Shown: positions 1-11,634, counted from the first letter of the stretch. The stretch is 53,778 bases of DNA from Phocaeicola faecicola (GCF_013618865.1 NZ_JABSOE010000031.1:1-53778); one strand, 5' to 3'. Notes: generated by a model not told the origin, from the sequence alone. Made by a program: numbers and translations.

Positions 1-34
1 GTTTGATTCCCTAAGATACAAAAAATTAGGGAAA

Positions 35-82
35 CGGGCAAGTTCTGACTTAGTGAAGTTAGGGCTTGCCCGATTTTTTTTG
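35..82 (+). terminator. Intrinsic terminator of a plus-strand transcript entering from the left
   Basis: Arms CGGGCAAG (35-42) and CTTGCCCG (65-72) form an 8-bp stem followed directly by ATTTTTTTT. A second inverted repeat, TTCCCTAA (7-14) and TTAGGGAA (26-33), lies just upstream. The T-run is on the plus strand, so it should end a gene located left of the window that converges on rpoC. Confidence 0.75.
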
Positions 83-87
83 CAGAC

Positions 88-125
88 ACAAAAAAGGCCA
101 TCTCAAAGTATTTTGAGACAGCCTC
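88..125 (-). terminator. rpoC operon terminator (TGTCTCAAA-family hairpin)
   Basis: On the minus strand, about 25 bases past the rpoC stop, GAGGCTGTCTCAAAA folds onto TTTGAGATGGCCT. The stem is AGGC/GCCT, two G-T pairs, then TCTCAAA/TTTGAGA, and it is followed by a T-run. The same hairpin family recurs at 53655-53689 after the last operon of the window. Confidence 0.8.
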
Positions 126-150
126 TCTTTTTTATCTGTCAGTTGAACGA

Positions 151-3100
151 TTATTCAACTTCACTGTAATCAATCACATTCTTGCGGTTTGCCAGAATAC
201 GGTCGTACTCTTCTTTTGAGCCAACGATAATCTTTTCAAACTCACGCTGTCCGGTTCCGGCAGGAATCAAGTGTCCGCAGATCACATTTTCCTTCATACC
301 TTCCAGACGGTCCACCTTACCGTTGATGGCAGCTTCATTCAGTACCTTTGTAGTTTCCTGGAATGATGCAGCCGACATAAAGCTGGATGTCTGCAATGCA
401 GCACGTGTAATACCCTGCAGGATCTGAGTAGAAGTTGCAGGAACTGCATCACGTACTTCAACCGGCTTCAGGTCGCGGCGCTTCAGCATACTGTTCTCAT
501 CACGCAACTTACGGGCAGTTACAATCTGTCCCGGCTGCAAGTTCTGAGAGTCACCAGCGTCTACAACCACCTTCTTACCCCAGATACGGTCGTTCTCTTC
601 GTTGAATTCCAGACGGTCAACTACCTGCTGTTCCAGGAAGCGGGTATCTCCCGGCTCATCAATCTGAACCTTACGCATCATCTGACGTACGATGATTTCG
701 AAGTGCTTGTCGTTGATCTTCACACCCTGCAGACGGTAAACGTCCTGAATTTCGTTCACGATGTATTCCTGAACGGCCGTAGGACCCTTAATCGCCAGGA
801 TGTCGGCAGGAGTAATGGCTCCATCAGACAACGGTGTACCGGCACGTACGTAGTCATTTTCCTGTACCAGGATCTGCTTAGACAAAGCTACCAGATACTT
901 CTTCACATCACCTGTCTTAGAAGTAACGATGATTTCGCGGTTACCACGTTTGATCTTGCCCATAGTCACTTCACCGTCGATTTCAGAAACCACTGCCGGG
1001 TTAGACGGGTTACGTGCTTCGAACAACTCAGTTACACGTGGAAGACCACCGGTGATATCACCAGCCTTACCAACCGCACGAGGAATCTTAACCAAGATAT
1101 CACCCGCCTTGACAGTCTGTTTGTTTTCCACTACTACGTGGCCACCTACCGGCAAGTTGTAAGTACGGATGATTCCGCCATTTTCATCAGTAATGTGCAA
1201 TGAAGGAATCTTGGTCTTGTCCTTCGATTCAGTGATGATGATTTCGCGCAGACCGGTTGCTTCGTCAGACTCAACCTTGTAAGTTACGTTTTCAATTACC
1301 GATTCGAAATCAATCTTACCGGCAGCTTCCGTAACAATTACAGCGTTGAACGGGTCCCACTTCGCAATCAGCTTGCCCTTTTCTACCACTTCACCGTCAG
1401 AAGCATACAGTTTAGAACCGTAAGGAACGTTGTGAGATGACAATACAATACCTGTATTCACATCTACGAAGCGTACTTCAGCCAGACGGCCGACTACCAC
1501 CTTCACTGCTTCTCCAGTTTCTTCTACTGCATCTACCGTACGCAATTCTTCGAATTCCAGACGAGCGTCGTTCTTTGCCACAATACTTGCATTGGCCGCC
1601 ATGTTACCGGCGATACCTCCGGCGTGGAACGTACGCAGAGTCAACTGAGTACCCGGTTCACCGATTGACTGTGCAGCGATGACACCCACAGCTTCACCCT
1701 TCTGAACCATACGGCTGCTGGCCAGGTTACGTCCGTAACACTTCGCACATACACCCTTCTTAGACTCACAAGTCAATACTGAACGGATTTCCACACTTTC
1801 GATCGGCGATTTTTCGATTTCCTCGGCAATCGCTTCTGTGATTTCCTCTCCAGCAGCAACCAACAGTTTTCCGGTTGTCGGATGGATCACATCGTGTACA
1901 GAAACACGTCCCAGGATACGTTCGTATAATGTAGCAATTACTTCATCGTTATTCTTCAACGCTGTACAAACCAGACCACGCAGTGTACCACAGTCTTCTT
2001 CGTTGATGATCACATCGTGTGAAACATCGACCAGACGACGGGTCAGGTATCCCGCATCGGCAGTCTTCAACGCAGTATCGGCAAGACCCTTACGAGCACC
2101 GTGAGTAGAGATAAAGTACTCCAACACCGAAAGACCTTCCTTAAAGTTAGAAAGAATCGGGTTCTCGATAATCTGAGCACCTTCTGCACCGGCTTTCTGC
2201 GGTTTCGCCATCAAACCACGCATACCAGACAACTGACGGATCTGTTCCTTAGAACCACGGGCTCCAGAGTCAAGCATCATAAATACTGAGTTGAATCCCT
2301 GGTCGTCGTTCTTAATTGTCTTGTACAGGATATCAGACAAGTCACTGTTGACATGAGTCCAAGTATCAATAACCTGGTTGTAACGTTCGTTGTCGGTGAT
2401 GAAACCCATGTTATAGTTCATCATGATCTGTTCGATCTCCTCGTTACCACGCTTAACCAGTTCTTCCTTCTCTTTCGGGATGATGATATCACCCAAGTTG
2501 AATGACAGACCACCCTCGAAGGCCATCTTGTAACCCAAGTTCTTGATTCCATCCAGGAACTCACAAGCACGAGCCACACCGACAGTCTTGATCACGTCGC
2601 TGATGATGTCGCGCAAAGACTTCTTAGAGATAATCGTATTCAGATATCCACATTCATCCGGAACCAATTCATTAACGATCACACGTCCTACAGATGTTTC
2701 CTTGATCATCTTCTTCACGATGTTACCGTTTTCATCCAAGTCATTGGTTACCACACTTACAATCGCATGGATATCTACCTTGCCTTCGTTATATGCAATC
2801 AAAGCTTCTTCCGGACCGTAGAAGATCAAACCTTCTCCCTTGGCACCCTTACGCAGCTTAGTAATGTAATACAAACCAAGAACCATATCCTGTGCCGGCA
2901 CAGTAATAGGCGCACCGTTCGCAGGGTTCAGGATATTGTGCGACTGCAGCATCAGCATCTGTGCTTCCAGTACAGCCTCGTTGCTCAAAGGCAAGTGTAC
3001 CGCCATCTGGTCACCGTCGAAGTCGGCGTTGAACGCTGTACAAGCCAACGGGTGCAACTGGATAGCCTTACCTTCAATCATCTTAGGCTGGAATGCCTGG

Positions 3101-4437
3101 ATACCCAGACGGTGCAGTGTCGGCGCACGGTTCAGCAATACCGGGTGACCCTTCATTACATGTTCCAGGATGTCCCAGATTACCGGTTCCTTGCGGTCTA
3201 CAATCTTCTTGGCCGACTTCACTGTCTTCACGATACCACGTTCAATCAGTTTACGGATAATGAACGGCTTGTACAATTCCGCAGCCATCAGCTTAGGAAT
3301 ACCGCACTCACCCATCTTCAATTCCGGACCAACGACGATTACCGAACGTGCTGAATAGTCTACACGTTTACCCAGCAAGTTCTGACGGAAACGTCCCTGC
3401 TTACCTTTCAAGCTGTCAGACAAAGACTTCAGCGGACGGTTTGCATCGGTCTTCACTGCGCTCGACTTACGTGAGTTATCGAACAATGAGTCGACAGCCT
3501 CCTGCAGCATACGCTTTTCATTACGCAAGATCACTTCAGGAGCCTTGATTTCAATCAGTCGTTTCAGACGATTGTTACGGATGATCACACGACGATACAA
3601 ATCGTTCAAGTCGGAAGTTGCGAAACGGCCACCATCCAGCGGAACCAACGGACGCAGTTCAGGCGGAATTACAGGCACGATACGCACGATCATCCATTCA
3701 GGTTTGTTGCGTCCGCGAGAAGCACGGAACGATTCAACCACCTGCAAGCGCTTCAAAGCCTCATTCTTACGCTGCTGCGAAGAGTCATTATTGGCTTTGT
3801 GACGCAATTCATAAGACAACGCATCCAGATCCAGACGAGTCAGCAAGTCGTAAATGGCTTCCGCACCCATCTTGGCAATAAACTTATTCGGATCGCTGTC
3901 TTCCAAATATTGATTTTCCTTCGGAAGAGTTTCCAGAATATCCAGATATTCTTCTTCAGACAACAAGTCATACTGGCTGATGCCATCTTCAGCCTTGATA
4001 CCCGGCTGTATTACGACGTAACGTTCATAATAAATGATTGCATCCAGTTTCTTTGTCGGCAAGCCCAACAGATAACCGATCTTGTTCGGCAAAGAACGGA
4101 AATACCAGATATGTGCCACCGGCACAACCAGCTGGATATGTCCGCTACGTTCACGGCGTACCTTCTTTTCAGTAACCTCTACTCCACAACGGTCGCAGAC
4201 AATTCCTTTATAGCGGATACGTTTATACTTACCACAGTGACATTCATAATCCTTCACCGGTCCGAATATACGTTCGCAGAACAAGCCGTCACGTTCTGGC
4301 TTATAAGTACGGTAGTTGATGGTTTCCGGTTTCAACACTTCACCATACGAATTTTCCAAAATTTCTTCCGGCGAAGCCAAACCGATCGTAATTTTCGAGA
4401 AATTACTTTTTATCTTAGTATCTTTTCTAAAAGCCAT
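151..4437 (-). CDS. rpoC: RNA polymerase subunit beta'
   Basis: This is the 1428-residue beta' subunit of DNA-directed RNA polymerase, which with RpoB forms the catalytic cleft. The N-terminal zinc ribbon is visible as Cys66, Cys68, Cys81 and Cys84. The catalytic magnesium loop NADFDGDQM carries Asp472, Asp474 and Asp476. Later regions include the trigger-loop/bridge-helix segments and a second zinc-binding set around [13 protein letters not shown]. The length is typical for Bacteroidetes. The gene follows rpoB after a 102-bp gap holding a terminator-like hairpin and no recognisable promoter, so it should be expressed by read-through from rpoB. The start at [10 protein letters not shown] is the only plausible one. 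Identity is certain from sequence. Confidence 0.99.
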   Translation of the reverse strand: MAFRKDTKIKSNFSKITIGLASPEEILENSYGEVLKPETINYRTYKPERDGLFCERIFGPVKDYECHCGKYKRIRYKGIVCDRCGVEVTEKKVRRERSGHIQLVVPVAHIWYFRSLPNKIGYLLGLPTKKLDAIIYYERYVVIQPGIKAEDGISQYDLLSEEEYLDILETLPKENQYLEDSDPNKFIAKMGAEAIYDLLTRLDLDALSYELRHKANNDSSQQRKNEALKRLQVVESFRASRGRNKPEWMIVRIVPVIPPELRPLVPLDGGRFATSDLNDLYRRVIIRNNRLKRLIEIKAPEVILRNEKRMLQEAVDSLFDNSRKSSAVKTDANRPLKSLSDSLKGKQGRFRQNLLGKRVDYSARSVIVVGPELKMGECGIPKLMAAELYKPFIIRKLIERGIVKTVKSAKKIVDRKEPVIWDILEHVMKGHPVLLNRAPTLHRLGIQAFQPKMIEGKAIQLHPLACTAFNADFDGDQMAVHLPLSNEAVLEAQMLMLQSHNILNPANGAPITVPAQDMVLGLYYITKLRKGAKGEGLIFYGPEEALIAYNEGKVDIHAIVSVVTNDLDENGNIVKKMIKETSVGRVIVNELVPDECGYLNTIISKKSLRDIISDVIKTVGVARACEFLDGIKNLGYKMAFEGGLSFNLGDIIIPKEKEELVKRGNEEIEQIMMNYNMGFITDNERYNQVIDTWTHVNSDLSDILYKTIKNDDQGFNSVFMMLDSGARGSKEQIRQLSGMRGLMAKPQKAGAEGAQIIENPILSNFKEGLSVLEYFISTHGARKGLADTALKTADAGYLTRRLVDVSHDVIINEEDCGTLRGLVCTALKNNDEVIATLYERILGRVSVHDVIHPTTGKLLVAAGEEITEAIAEEIEKSPIESVEIRSVLTCESKKGVCAKCYGRNLASSRMVQKGEAVGVIAAQSIGEPGTQLTLRTFHAGGIAGNMAANASIVAKNDARLEFEELRTVDAVEETGEAVKVVVGRLAEVRFVDVNTGIVLSSHNVPYGSKLYASDGEVVEKGKLIAKWDPFNAVIVTEAAGKIDFESVIENVTYKVESDEATGLREIIITESKDKTKIPSLHITDENGGIIRTYNLPVGGHVVVENKQTVKAGDILVKIPRAVGKAGDITGGLPRVTELFEARNPSNPAVVSEIDGEVTMGKIKRGNREIIVTSKTGDVKKYLVALSKQILVQENDYVRAGTPLSDGAITPADILAIKGPTAVQEYIVNEIQDVYRLQGVKINDKHFEIIVRQMMRKVQIDEPGDTRFLEQQVVDRLEFNEENDRIWGKKVVVDAGDSQNLQPGQIVTARKLRDENSMLKRRDLKPVEVRDAVPATSTQILQGITRAALQTSSFMSAASFQETTKVLNEAAINGKVDRLEGMKENVICGHLIPAGTGQREFEKIIVGSKEEYDRILANRKNVIDYSEVE

Positions 4438-4474
4438 ACTTTATCTATAATATGAAATTTGAAAGTTGAAGAGT

Positions 4475-4523
4475 GAAAAAACCGAAGGCCGCAACCTTCC
4501 GAAGCCGTTTCACAGCCTTCGGT
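4475..4523 (-). terminator. Terminator-like hairpin between rpoB and rpoC
   Basis: On the minus strand ACCGAAGGC pairs with GCCTTCGGT (plus coordinates 4481-4489 and 4515-4523), followed immediately by six T residues. It sits 16 bases after the rpoB stop and about 40 bases before the rpoC start. No TAnnTTTG element lies between it and rpoC, so it would act as a partial terminator or a processing site. Confidence 0.7.
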
Positions 4524-4539
4524 CTTCTACACTATAAAT

Positions 4540-7500
4540 TTATTCCAATGTGATGCTCAAACAAAGTCCTCTCAACTCATGCAACAATACGTTCAGAGAC
4601 TCAGGGATACCCGGTGTTGGCATCGGTTCTCCCTTCACAATGGCCTCATAAGCCTTAGAGCGTCCTACCACGTCGTCTGACTTGATAGTCAAGATTTCCT
4701 GAAGTACATGAGCAGCACCAAAGGCTTCAATTGCCCAAACCTCCATTTCTCCGAAACGCTGTCCACCAAACTGAGCCTTACCACCCAATGGCTGCTGAGT
4801 AATCAGAGAGTACGGACCGATAGAACGCGCGTGCATCTTATCTTCAACCATGTGACCCAACTTCAACATATAAGTCACACCTACCGTAGCAGGCTGGTCA
4901 AACTGTTCACCGGTACCACCGTCATACAGATAAGTCTTGCAATAACGTGGCAAACCAGCCTTGTCTGTCCATTCATCCAAATCTTCCAGCGTAGCACCGT
5001 CGAAGATAGGAGTAGCAAACTTCACTCCCAGTTCCTTTCCGGCACGTCCCAATACTGCTTCAAAGATCTGTCCGATGTTCATACGAGAAGGCACACCCAA
5101 CGGATTCAATACGATATCTACCGGAGTACCGTCTGCCAGGAACGGCATATCTTCCTGACGTACCACACGTGAAACAATACCCTTGTTACCGTGACGACCT
5201 GCCATCTTATCACCCACACCGATCTTACGCTTCTTGGCAATGTAAACCTTAGCCATCTGGATAATACCTGAAGGAAGCTCATCACCGATAGTCAGTGCAA
5301 ATTTCTTACGCTTCAGTTCGGCATCCAGCTCTTTATATTTCTTCAGATAGTTCACGATCAGGTCACGGATCATGTCATTCTTGTGAGCGTCAGCAGTCCA
5401 CTTGCTCAACTGAATGATGGTATAATCCAATGATTCCAGATCACGCTTGGTGAACTTGGCACCCTTGGCAATCACTTCAGTACCCAGGTAATCCTTCACA
5501 CCCTGAGAAACCTTGTCGTTGGTAAGTACCAGCAACTTGTTCACCAGGATTTCCTTCAGGGCAGCTGCCTTTTCTTCGAACTCTTCGTTCAGTTTCGGCA
5601 GGATAGCCTTGTCGGCATTCTTCTCACTGCGGGTCTTGATTACACGTGAATACAGTTTCTTGTCGATAACCACACCACGCAAAGACGGAGAAGCCTTCAG
5701 AGAAGCATCCTTCACATCACCCGCCTTGTCACCGAAGATAGCACGCAGCAGTTTTTCTTCCGGAGAAGGATCAGATTCACCCTTCGGAGTAATCTTACCG
5801 ATCAGGATGTCACCCGGCTCGATGCGGGCACCGATACGTACGATACCGTTTTCATCCAGATCCTTGGTAGCTTCTTCACTTACATTAGGAATATCAGAAG
5901 TCAACTCTTCCATACCGCGTTTTGTTTCGCGGACTTCCAAAATATATTCATCCACGTGTACAGAGGTCAGGATATCCTCACGTACCACGCGTTCGTTCAA
6001 TACAATCGCATCCTCGTAGTTGTAACCCTTCCAAGGCATGTATGCAACCAGCAGGTTCTTACCCAAAGCCAATTCACCGTTGGCAGTAGAATAACCTTCA
6101 GTCAGGATATCACCCTTCTTCACGCGCTGGCCCTTGTTACAGATCGGACGCAAGTCGATGGTCATGCTCTGGTTGGTCTTGCGGAACTTCGGAATACGAT
6201 ATTCCTTCAGAGCCGGTTCAAAGCTTACGAACTCTTCGTCCTCTGTGCGGTCATACAAAATACGGATAGTAGTTGCATCCACAAAGTCGATCACACCGTC
6301 GCCTTCGGCAGCAATCTGTGTACGAGAATCCTCACACAACTGCTTTTCGATACCGGTACCCACAATCGGCGCTTCAGTCTTCAACAAAGGAACTGCCTGG
6401 CGCATCATGTTAGATCCCATCAACGCACGGTTCGCGTCATCGTGTTCCAGGAACGGAATCAAAGAAGCCGCGATAGAAGCAATCTGCTGCGGAGCCACGT
6501 CCATCAGTTCTACCTGATCAGGAGTAACCACCGGATAATCCGCATCACGACGAGCCTTTACTTTTTCACGGATAAATGTACCGTCATCATTCAGCGGCGC
6601 ATTACCCTGTGCGATGATCTTGTCTTCTTCTTCTTCAGCCGACAGGTATTCGATGCCTTCCGGTGAAAGATCCACCACCGCATCCTTAACCTTACGGTAC
6701 GGAGTCACGATAAATCCGAGGTCGTTGATCTTTGCATATACACACAAAGAAGAAATCAAACCGATGTTCGGACCTTCAGGAGTTTCAATCGGACACAGAC
6801 GGCCATAGTGAGTATAGTGAACGTCACGTACCTCAAATCCGGCACGGTCACGAGACAAACCACCAGGACCCAGGGCAGACAAACGACGCTTGTGAGTGAT
6901 TTCAGCCAGCGGGTTAGTCTGGTCCATGAACTGAGACAACGCATTGGTACCGAAGAATGAGTTGATAACCGAAGAAATAGTCTTCGCATTGATCAAATCA
7001 ATCGGAGTGAACACCTCATTGTCGCGTACATTCATACGTTCACGGATAGTACGTGACATACGAGCCAGACCGATGGCAAACTGGTTAGACAACTGTTCAC
7101 CTACCGTACGTACACGACGGTTGCTCAAGTGGTCGATATCATCCACATCTGCCTTAGAGTTGATCAACTCGATCAGATACTTGATGATCTCAATAATATC
7201 TTGTTTTGTCAATACCTTGACATCCATATCCGTATCCAGATTCAGCTTCTTGTTGATACGGTAACGGCCTACCTCACCCAAGTCATAACGCTTCTCAGAG
7301 AAGAACAGGTTGTTGATAACCTCACGTGCACTGGCATCATCAGCCGGGTCAGCGTTACGCAACTGGCGGTAGATATACAATACAGCTTCTTTTTCCGAGT
7401 TACTCGGGTCTTTCTGCAAAGTATTGAAAATAATAGAATAATCAGAACTGTTAGCCTCTTCATTATGAAGCAGGATATTCTGTACACCCGATTCAATGAT

Positions 7501-8352
7501 CAAGTCTACATGTTCCGGTTCGATAATGGTTTCACGGTCGATAACCACCTCGTTACGCTCGATAGAAACCACTTCACCGGTATCCTCATCCACGAAGTCT
7601 TCTGTCCATGTCTTCAGCACACGTGCAGCCAGTTTACGGCCGATAATCTTCTTCAGATTAGCCTTATTTACCTTAATGTCTTCTGCAAGGTTGAAGATTT
7701 CAAGGATATCCTTGTCGTTTTCAAAACCCACCGCACGCAACAACGTAGTTACCGGCAACTTCTTCTTACGGTCAATGTACGCATACATTACATTGTTGAT
7801 GTCGGTAGCAAACTCAATCCAAGACCCCTTGAACGGAATAATACGAGCTGAATACAGTTTCGTACCATTGGCATGGATACTCTGTCCAAAGAAGACGCCT
7901 GGAGAACGGTGCAACTGCGAAACAACGACACGTTCAGCACCATTAATCACGAAAGTACCTTTCGGAGTCATATAAGGGATCGGTCCCAGATATACATCCT
8001 GAATCACTGTATCGAAATCTTCATGATCGGGGTCTGTACAATAAAGCTTCAGTTTAGCTTTCAAGGGAACACTATAAGTCAATCCACGTTCCAGACAGTC
8101 GTCGATAGAATAGTGAGGCGGATCGATATAGTAGTCGAGGAACTCGAGCACGAAGTTGTTACGTGTATCTGCGATCGGGAAATTCTCTGCAAATACCTTG
8201 TACAAGCCATCGTTCTTTCGTTTTTCAGGCGGGGTATCTAATTGCAAAAAGTCTTGAAATGACTTCAATTGAACTTCCAAGAAATCCGGATACTGCATCG
8301 GATTCTTAATAGAAGCAAAGTTAATTCGTTGATTGATAATGTTTGAAGACAT
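4540..8352 (-). CDS. rpoB: RNA polymerase subunit beta
   Basis: This is the 1270-residue beta subunit of RNA polymerase. I chose the start at [10 protein letters not shown] because the open frame extends 26 codons further upstream into a low-quality sequence (MLGDAGSG...) unlike any RpoB N-terminus. The rifampicin-binding segment is at about residues 466-499 ([13 protein letters not shown]... to LGPGGL). Asp477, His487 and Ser492, equivalent to E. coli 516, 526 and 531, are the sensitive-type residues. The [12 protein letters not shown] motif and the C-terminal [12 protein letters not shown] anchor are intact. The gene follows rplL across a 203-bp leader containing a strong hairpin. Confidence 0.99.
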   Translation of the reverse strand: MSSNIINQRINFASIKNPMQYPDFLEVQLKSFQDFLQLDTPPEKRKNDGLYKVFAENFPIADTRNNFVLEFLDYYIDPPHYSIDDCLERGLTYSVPLKAKLKLYCTDPDHEDFDTVIQDVYLGPIPYMTPKGTFVINGAERVVVSQLHRSPGVFFGQSIHANGTKLYSARIIPFKGSWIEFATDINNVMYAYIDRKKKLPVTTLLRAVGFENDKDILEIFNLAEDIKVNKANLKKIIGRKLAARVLKTWTEDFVDEDTGEVVSIERNEVVIDRETIIEPEHVDLIIESGVQNILLHNEEANSSDYSIIFNTLQKDPSNSEKEAVLYIYRQLRNADPADDASAREVINNLFFSEKRYDLGEVGRYRINKKLNLDTDMDVKVLTKQDIIEIIKYLIELINSKADVDDIDHLSNRRVRTVGEQLSNQFAIGLARMSRTIRERMNVRDNEVFTPIDLINAKTISSVINSFFGTNALSQFMDQTNPLAEITHKRRLSALGPGGLSRDRAGFEVRDVHYTHYGRLCPIETPEGPNIGLISSLCVYAKINDLGFIVTPYRKVKDAVVDLSPEGIEYLSAEEEEDKIIAQGNAPLNDDGTFIREKVKARRDADYPVVTPDQVELMDVAPQQIASIAASLIPFLEHDDANRALMGSNMMRQAVPLLKTEAPIVGTGIEKQLCEDSRTQIAAEGDGVIDFVDATTIRILYDRTEDEEFVSFEPALKEYRIPKFRKTNQSMTIDLRPICNKGQRVKKGDILTEGYSTANGELALGKNLLVAYMPWKGYNYEDAIVLNERVVREDILTSVHVDEYILEVRETKRGMEELTSDIPNVSEEATKDLDENGIVRIGARIEPGDILIGKITPKGESDPSPEEKLLRAIFGDKAGDVKDASLKASPSLRGVVIDKKLYSRVIKTRSEKNADKAILPKLNEEFEEKAAALKEILVNKLLVLTNDKVSQGVKDYLGTEVIAKGAKFTKRDLESLDYTIIQLSKWTADAHKNDMIRDLIVNYLKKYKELDAELKRKKFALTIGDELPSGIIQMAKVYIAKKRKIGVGDKMAGRHGNKGIVSRVVRQEDMPFLADGTPVDIVLNPLGVPSRMNIGQIFEAVLGRAGKELGVKFATPIFDGATLEDLDEWTDKAGLPRYCKTYLYDGGTGEQFDQPATVGVTYMLKLGHMVEDKMHARSIGPYSLITQQPLGGKAQFGGQRFGEMEVWAIEAFGAAHVLQEILTIKSDDVVGRSKAYEAIVKGEPMPTPGIPESLNVLLHELRGLCLSITLE

Positions 8353-8490
8353 CTGTATGAGTTTTATTATTTTTAAGAAAGCGTGAACAAGCAGGAAAAA
8401 ACAGGAGCCGGATCCGGCATCTCCAAGCATCGGAAACGATAAAAAAACCTGTCAATCCACACCTGCCAGCCAGTCAACTTAATATAGACG

Positions 8491-8530
8491 CAAAAAGGTT
8501 AAGAATCCTCCTTACAGAGGACTCTTAACC
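8491..8530 (-). terminator. Attenuator-like hairpin between rplL and rpoB
   Basis: GGTTAAGA and TCTTAACC form the outer stem, continued by TCCTC/GAGGA across a single A/C mismatch, with a 6-nt loop. On the minus strand it is followed by TTTTT (complement of 8492-8496). It starts 25 bases after the rplL stop. In many bacteria a partial terminator between rplL and rpoB sets the ratio of ribosomal protein to polymerase; here that role is inferred from position and structure. Confidence 0.75.
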
Positions 8531-8555
8531 GAACTACCTGATTTACAGGATAATC

Positions 8556-8933
8556 TTATTTAAGTTCAACTTCAGCTCCAGCTTCTTCCAAAACTTTCTT
8601 CAAAGATTCAGCTTCGTCTTTAGCCAAACCTTCTTTTACTACGCTAGGAGCACCGTCAACCATGTCTTTTGCTTCTTTCAAGCCAAGACCACAAGCTTCT
8701 TTAACGGCCTTAACAACCTGCAATTTAGCAGCACCTGCGCTCTTCAAAACTACATCGAATGAAGTTTTTTCTTCAGCAGCAGCTGCACCAGCAGCAGCAG
8801 GACCAGCAGCAACAGCTACAGCTGCAGCAGCAGGTTCAATACCATATTCTTCTTTAAGGATAGTTGCAAGTTCATTAACTTCTTTTACTGTCAAGTTAAC
8901 TAATTGTTCTGCAAAAGCTTTCAAATCTGCCAT
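8556..8933 (-). CDS. rplL: 50S ribosomal protein L7/L12
   Basis: This 125-residue ribosomal stalk protein recruits translation GTPases to the ribosome. It shows the N-terminal dimerisation segment, an alanine-rich hinge at about residues 33-52, and the C-terminal domain with the conserved [15 protein letters not shown] motif that contacts EF-Tu and EF-G. It lies between rplJ and rpoB in the standard order. Ribosomal-protein-type codon use and position make the call certain. Confidence 0.99.
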   Translation of the reverse strand: MADLKAFAEQLVNLTVKEVNELATILKEEYGIEPAAAAVAVAAGPAAAGAAAAEEKTSFDVVLKSAGAAKLQVVKAVKEACGLGLKEAKDMVDGAPSVVKEGLAKDEAESLKKVLEEAGAEVELK

Positions 8934-9012
8934 TTTTGTATGAATTTAATTGTTTGTTACTAATTGAATATTAAAGTTGTTTTGGTTGTGTTCCCACTTT
9001 TCCAACGAGCCA

Positions 9013-9528
9013 TTATTCAGCGCGTTCACCCAAAGTTTTAAGAACACCGTGAATGGTGTTACCACCAGACTGAAGAGCAGAGATAACATTCTTCGCAGGA
9101 GACTGCAGCAATGCCACGATATCTGCGATAACTTCGTTCTTGCTCTTGATTGTTGCGAGAGCTTCAAGTTGATCAGCACCTACATAGAAACCTTCTTCTG
9201 CATATGCAGCTTTCAATGCAGGAACACCATCCTTGTATTCTTTCAGCAATTTAGCAGGAGCGTTAGCCACTTCACTAAACATTACTGAAGTTGTACCCTT
9301 CAAAGAGCCAAACAATGGTGAGTAATCAACATCCAAGCCCATCAAAGCCTTGTGAAGCAAAGAGTTCTTCACAACTACCAGCTTAATACCGGCCTTAAAG
9401 CATTTTCTACGCAATTCACTTGTTGAAGCAGCATCCATAGCTGTAGTATCAACCAAGTAGAAATGTCCATACTGCTTTACGGTATCAGCCAACTGACCTA
9501 TAATTACGCCTTTATCTTCCTTTCTCAT
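9013..9528 (-). CDS. rplJ: 50S ribosomal protein L10
   Basis: This 171-residue protein is the base of the L7/L12 stalk. It begins MRKEDKGVII and has the N-terminal rRNA-binding domain with the typical segment LRRKCFKAGIKLVVVKNSLL. The C-terminal helix that binds L12 dimers follows. The gene starts only 15 bases after rplA ends and precedes rplL by 79 bases, as in the canonical rplKAJL order. Confidence 0.98.
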   Translation of the reverse strand: MRKEDKGVIIGQLADTVKQYGHFYLVDTTAMDAASTSELRRKCFKAGIKLVVVKNSLLHKALMGLDVDYSPLFGSLKGTTSVMFSEVANAPAKLLKEYKDGVPALKAAYAEEGFYVGADQLEALATIKSKNEVIADIVALLQSPAKNVISALQSGGNTIHGVLKTLGERAE

Positions 9529-9543
9529 GATTCCTCCTTATAA

Positions 9544-10242
9544 TTAGATTTCTTCTACTGATTTAGGGTCGATTTTCACACCCTTACTCATAGTACTTGA
9601 AAGATAAATACTCTTAATATAAGTACCCTTAGCTGCAGTCGGTTTCAGTTTAATGATAGTAGCGATAAATTCTTTCGCATTTTCACGAATCTGATCAGCA
9701 GTGAAAGACACCTTACCAATAGAGGTATGTACGATACCACTCTTGTCAACTTTAAAGTCAATCTTACCTTGCTTAACTTCCTTAACCGCCTTAGCAACAT
9801 CCATAGTTACAGTACCACTCTTCGGGTTCGGCATCAATCCACGAGGACCGAGCACACGACCCAGAGCACCGATCTTACCCATGATAGACGGCATAGTGAT
9901 GATCACATCAATATCAGTCCATCCACCTTTGATCTTTTCAATATATTCATCAAGACCAACATAGTCAGCGCCAGCTTCCTTTGCAGCAGCTTCAGCATCC
10001 GGTGTACACAGAACAAGCACACGAACCTGCTTACCTGTACCATGAGGCAGAGACACAACGCCTCTAACCATCTGGTTTGCCTTACGAGGGTCTACACCTA
10101 AACGTACGTCAATATCTAATGAAGCATCAAATTTAGTAAAAGTGATGTCCTTTACCAACTGAGAAGCTTCTTTCAGTGAGTATGCTTTCCCTGCTTCAAT
10201 TTTTTCTGCAGCCAACTTTTGATTTTTTGTCAGTTTACCCAT
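9544..10242 (-). CDS. rplA: 50S ribosomal protein L1
   Basis: This is a 232-residue protein of the L1 stalk, which helps release deacylated tRNA. I placed the start at ATG ([10 protein letters not shown]), because the two extra upstream codons would require a TTG start. The signature region [19 protein letters not shown] is present. The start lies 17 bases after the rplK stop, so the two should be co-translated. In other bacteria L1 represses its own operon by binding the rplK leader; I could not identify such a site here. Confidence 0.98.
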   Translation of the reverse strand: MGKLTKNQKLAAEKIEAGKAYSLKEASQLVKDITFTKFDASLDIDVRLGVDPRKANQMVRGVVSLPHGTGKQVRVLVLCTPDAEAAAKEAGADYVGLDEYIEKIKGGWTDIDVIITMPSIMGKIGALGRVLGPRGLMPNPKSGTVTMDVAKAVKEVKQGKIDFKVDKSGIVHTSIGKVSFTADQIRENAKEFIATIIKLKPTAAKGTYIKSIYLSSTMSKGVKIDPKSVEEI

Positions 10243-10258
10243 TATCAATTGAAGTTAA

Positions 10259-10702
10259 TTAGTTATTACCCGGGAAGTCACCTTTTACAGCGATACCCAT
10301 ACTTCTAGCTGTTCCAGCTACCATTGTCATAGCAGCTTCGATAGTAAAGCAGTTCAAGTCTACCAATTTGTCCTGAGCAATTGTACGAATCTGATCCCAA
10401 GTAAGTTCAGCAACTTTCTTACGGTTAGGTTCTGCAGAACCGCTCTTAATCTTAGCAGCCTCGAGCAACTGAATAGCTACAGGAGGAGTCTTGATTACGA
10501 AATCAAAAGACTTGTCTGTGTAGTAGGTAATGATTACAGGCAATACTTTACCTGCCTTGTCCTGGGTTCTGGCGTTGAATTGCTTGCAAAATTCCATGAT
10601 ATTAATACCCTTAGAACCCAGAGCAGGTCCAACGGGAGGTGATGGATTTGCAGCGCCTCCTTTAATCTGTAATTTGATTAGTCCAGCAACTTCTTTAGCC
10701 AT
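10259..10702 (-). CDS. rplK: 50S ribosomal protein L11
   Basis: This 147-residue protein forms part of the GTPase-associated centre with 23S rRNA. The N-terminal proline-rich motif ([12 protein letters not shown]) and the C-terminal rRNA-binding motif (GTARSMGI) are clear. It follows nusG by 57 bases. The length matches the family. Confidence 0.98.
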   Translation of the reverse strand: MAKEVAGLIKLQIKGGAANPSPPVGPALGSKGINIMEFCKQFNARTQDKAGKVLPVIITYYTDKSFDFVIKTPPVAIQLLEAAKIKSGSAEPNRKKVAELTWDQIRTIAQDKLVDLNCFTIEAAMTMVAGTARSMGIAVKGDFPGNN

Positions 10703-10759
10703 TTTTGTAAAATTTAATATAATTGATTAACGAATTGAACAACACACGTAACAAATGCA

Positions 10760-11302
10760 TTATTCTTTTCCCACATCCGTAAAGCCTAATTCAAGCGGAG
10801 TTTTACGCCCGAATATTTTGACCATTACTTTCAGTTTGCGTTTTTCCGCGCTCACTTCTTCAATGATACCACTGAATCCGCTGAACGGTCCGACCGCAAC
10901 TTTCACTGTTTCTCCTACAGTGTAAGGAACATTTACATCTTCGCTTACTTCCTGCAGTTCATCCACCGTACCCAGTATACGATTCACTTCAGATTGTCTC
11001 AAGGGAACCGGATGTTCCTGACCGCCCAAGAAGCCGATCACGTTGGTGATGTTTCTCAAATGATGAGCTACCTCTCCAACCAAAGCAGCCTCTACCAAGA
11101 CATAACCAGGAAGATAACTTCTTTCCTTCACAATTTTTTTACCATTGCGAACCTGATAAATCTTTTCGGTAGGAATCAATACCTGAGATACGTATTCCCC
11201 AAGGCTGGTATTGCGCATTTCTGCTTCAATAAATTCCTTTGCCTTAGCTTCTTTACCACTTACGGCACGAAGTACGTACCATTTTTTTTCAATCTCAGAC
11301 AT
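10760..11302 (-). CDS. nusG: Transcription termination/antitermination factor NusG
   Basis: This 180-residue protein binds RNA polymerase through an N-terminal NGN domain (begins KKWYVLRAVSGKE). It ends in a KOW domain with the motif VKVAVGPFSGFSG at about residues 130-145. NusG couples transcription to translation or to Rho. It lies 14 bases downstream of secE, the standard secE-nusG pair. Because this operon contains several hairpins with U-runs, NusG made here could influence read-through of its own transcript; that is speculation. Confidence 0.98.
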   Translation of the reverse strand: MSEIEKKWYVLRAVSGKEAKAKEFIEAEMRNTSLGEYVSQVLIPTEKIYQVRNGKKIVKERSYLPGYVLVEAALVGEVAHHLRNITNVIGFLGGQEHPVPLRQSEVNRILGTVDELQEVSEDVNVPYTVGETVKVAVGPFSGFSGIIEEVSAEKRKLKVMVKIFGRKTPLELGFTDVGKE

Positions 11303-11316
11303 TTTCTAACTGTTTA

Positions 11317-11517
11317 TTAGTGCGGATAGATAACGTCTTCCATGATGAAACGGAAGGCAGAATCCATAAGAAAAACAACGAGCGCAATGAGGAGGGAAGC
11401 ATATAAAACAACCATTGCACTACTAGAAAGTTCTGAACGAGTAGGCCATGATACTTTATGGACTAGTTCGTCGTAAGATTCTTTACAATAATTCGTTATC
11501 TTTTTAAACATATTCAT
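11317..11517 (-). CDS. secE: Preprotein translocase subunit SecE
   Basis: This 66-residue single-span SecE is the minimal form. The cytoplasmic amphipathic segment carries the conserved ELVHKVSWPTRSEL motif, followed by one transmembrane helix (about residues 33-55). It partners SecY and SecG in the membrane channel. The start may be Met1 or Met3. It lies directly between tRNA-Trp and nusG, as in many bacteria. Confidence 0.97.
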   Translation of the reverse strand: MNMFKKITNYCKESYDELVHKVSWPTRSELSSSAMVVLYASLLIALVVFLMDSAFRFIMEDVIYPH

Positions 11518-11527
11518 TCAATATTAG

Positions 11528-11600
11528 CACGGGAAGAGAGGCTCGAACTCCCGACACTCGGTTTTGGAGACCGATGCTCTACCAACTGAGCTATTCCCGT
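11528..11600 (-). tRNA. tRNA-Trp (CCA)
   Basis: The minus-strand sequence folds into a full cloverleaf with acceptor arms ACGGGAA and TTCCCGT. The anticodon loop is CTCCAAA, giving anticodon CCA. The D arm (AGCTCAGTTGG) and T arm (GTTCGAGCC) are standard. The CCA tail is not encoded. It is located between tuf and secE. Confidence 0.97.
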
Positions 11601-11634
11601 AAAAATAGTTCCCGAACCGAGATCCGGGAACTAT
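11601..11634 (-). terminator. Terminator-like hairpin between tuf and tRNA-Trp
   Basis: ATAGTTCCCG (11605-11614) is perfectly complementary to CGGGAACTAT (11625-11634), a 10-bp stem with a 10-nt loop. On the minus strand it is followed by TTTTT and then at once by tRNA-Trp. No promoter element fits between it and the tRNA, so secE-nusG-rpl expression depends on read-through, or the hairpin is an RNA-processing site. Confidence 0.7.

Noticed and set aside
182..4455. Many plus-strand open frames across rpoC (up to 218 codons)
   Set aside because: They are antisense shadows of a highly biased gene, lack recognisable domains and have no promoter or context.
5513..8241. Plus-strand frames across rpoB up to 240 codons
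   Set aside because: Composition is that of complementary-strand translation; no family resemblance and full overlap with an essential gene.
8353..8430. N-terminal extension of the rpoB frame by 26 codons
   Set aside because: The extra residues do not resemble RpoB and overlap a GC palindrome (8407-8418) in the leader; the ATG at 8352 gives the normal N-terminus.
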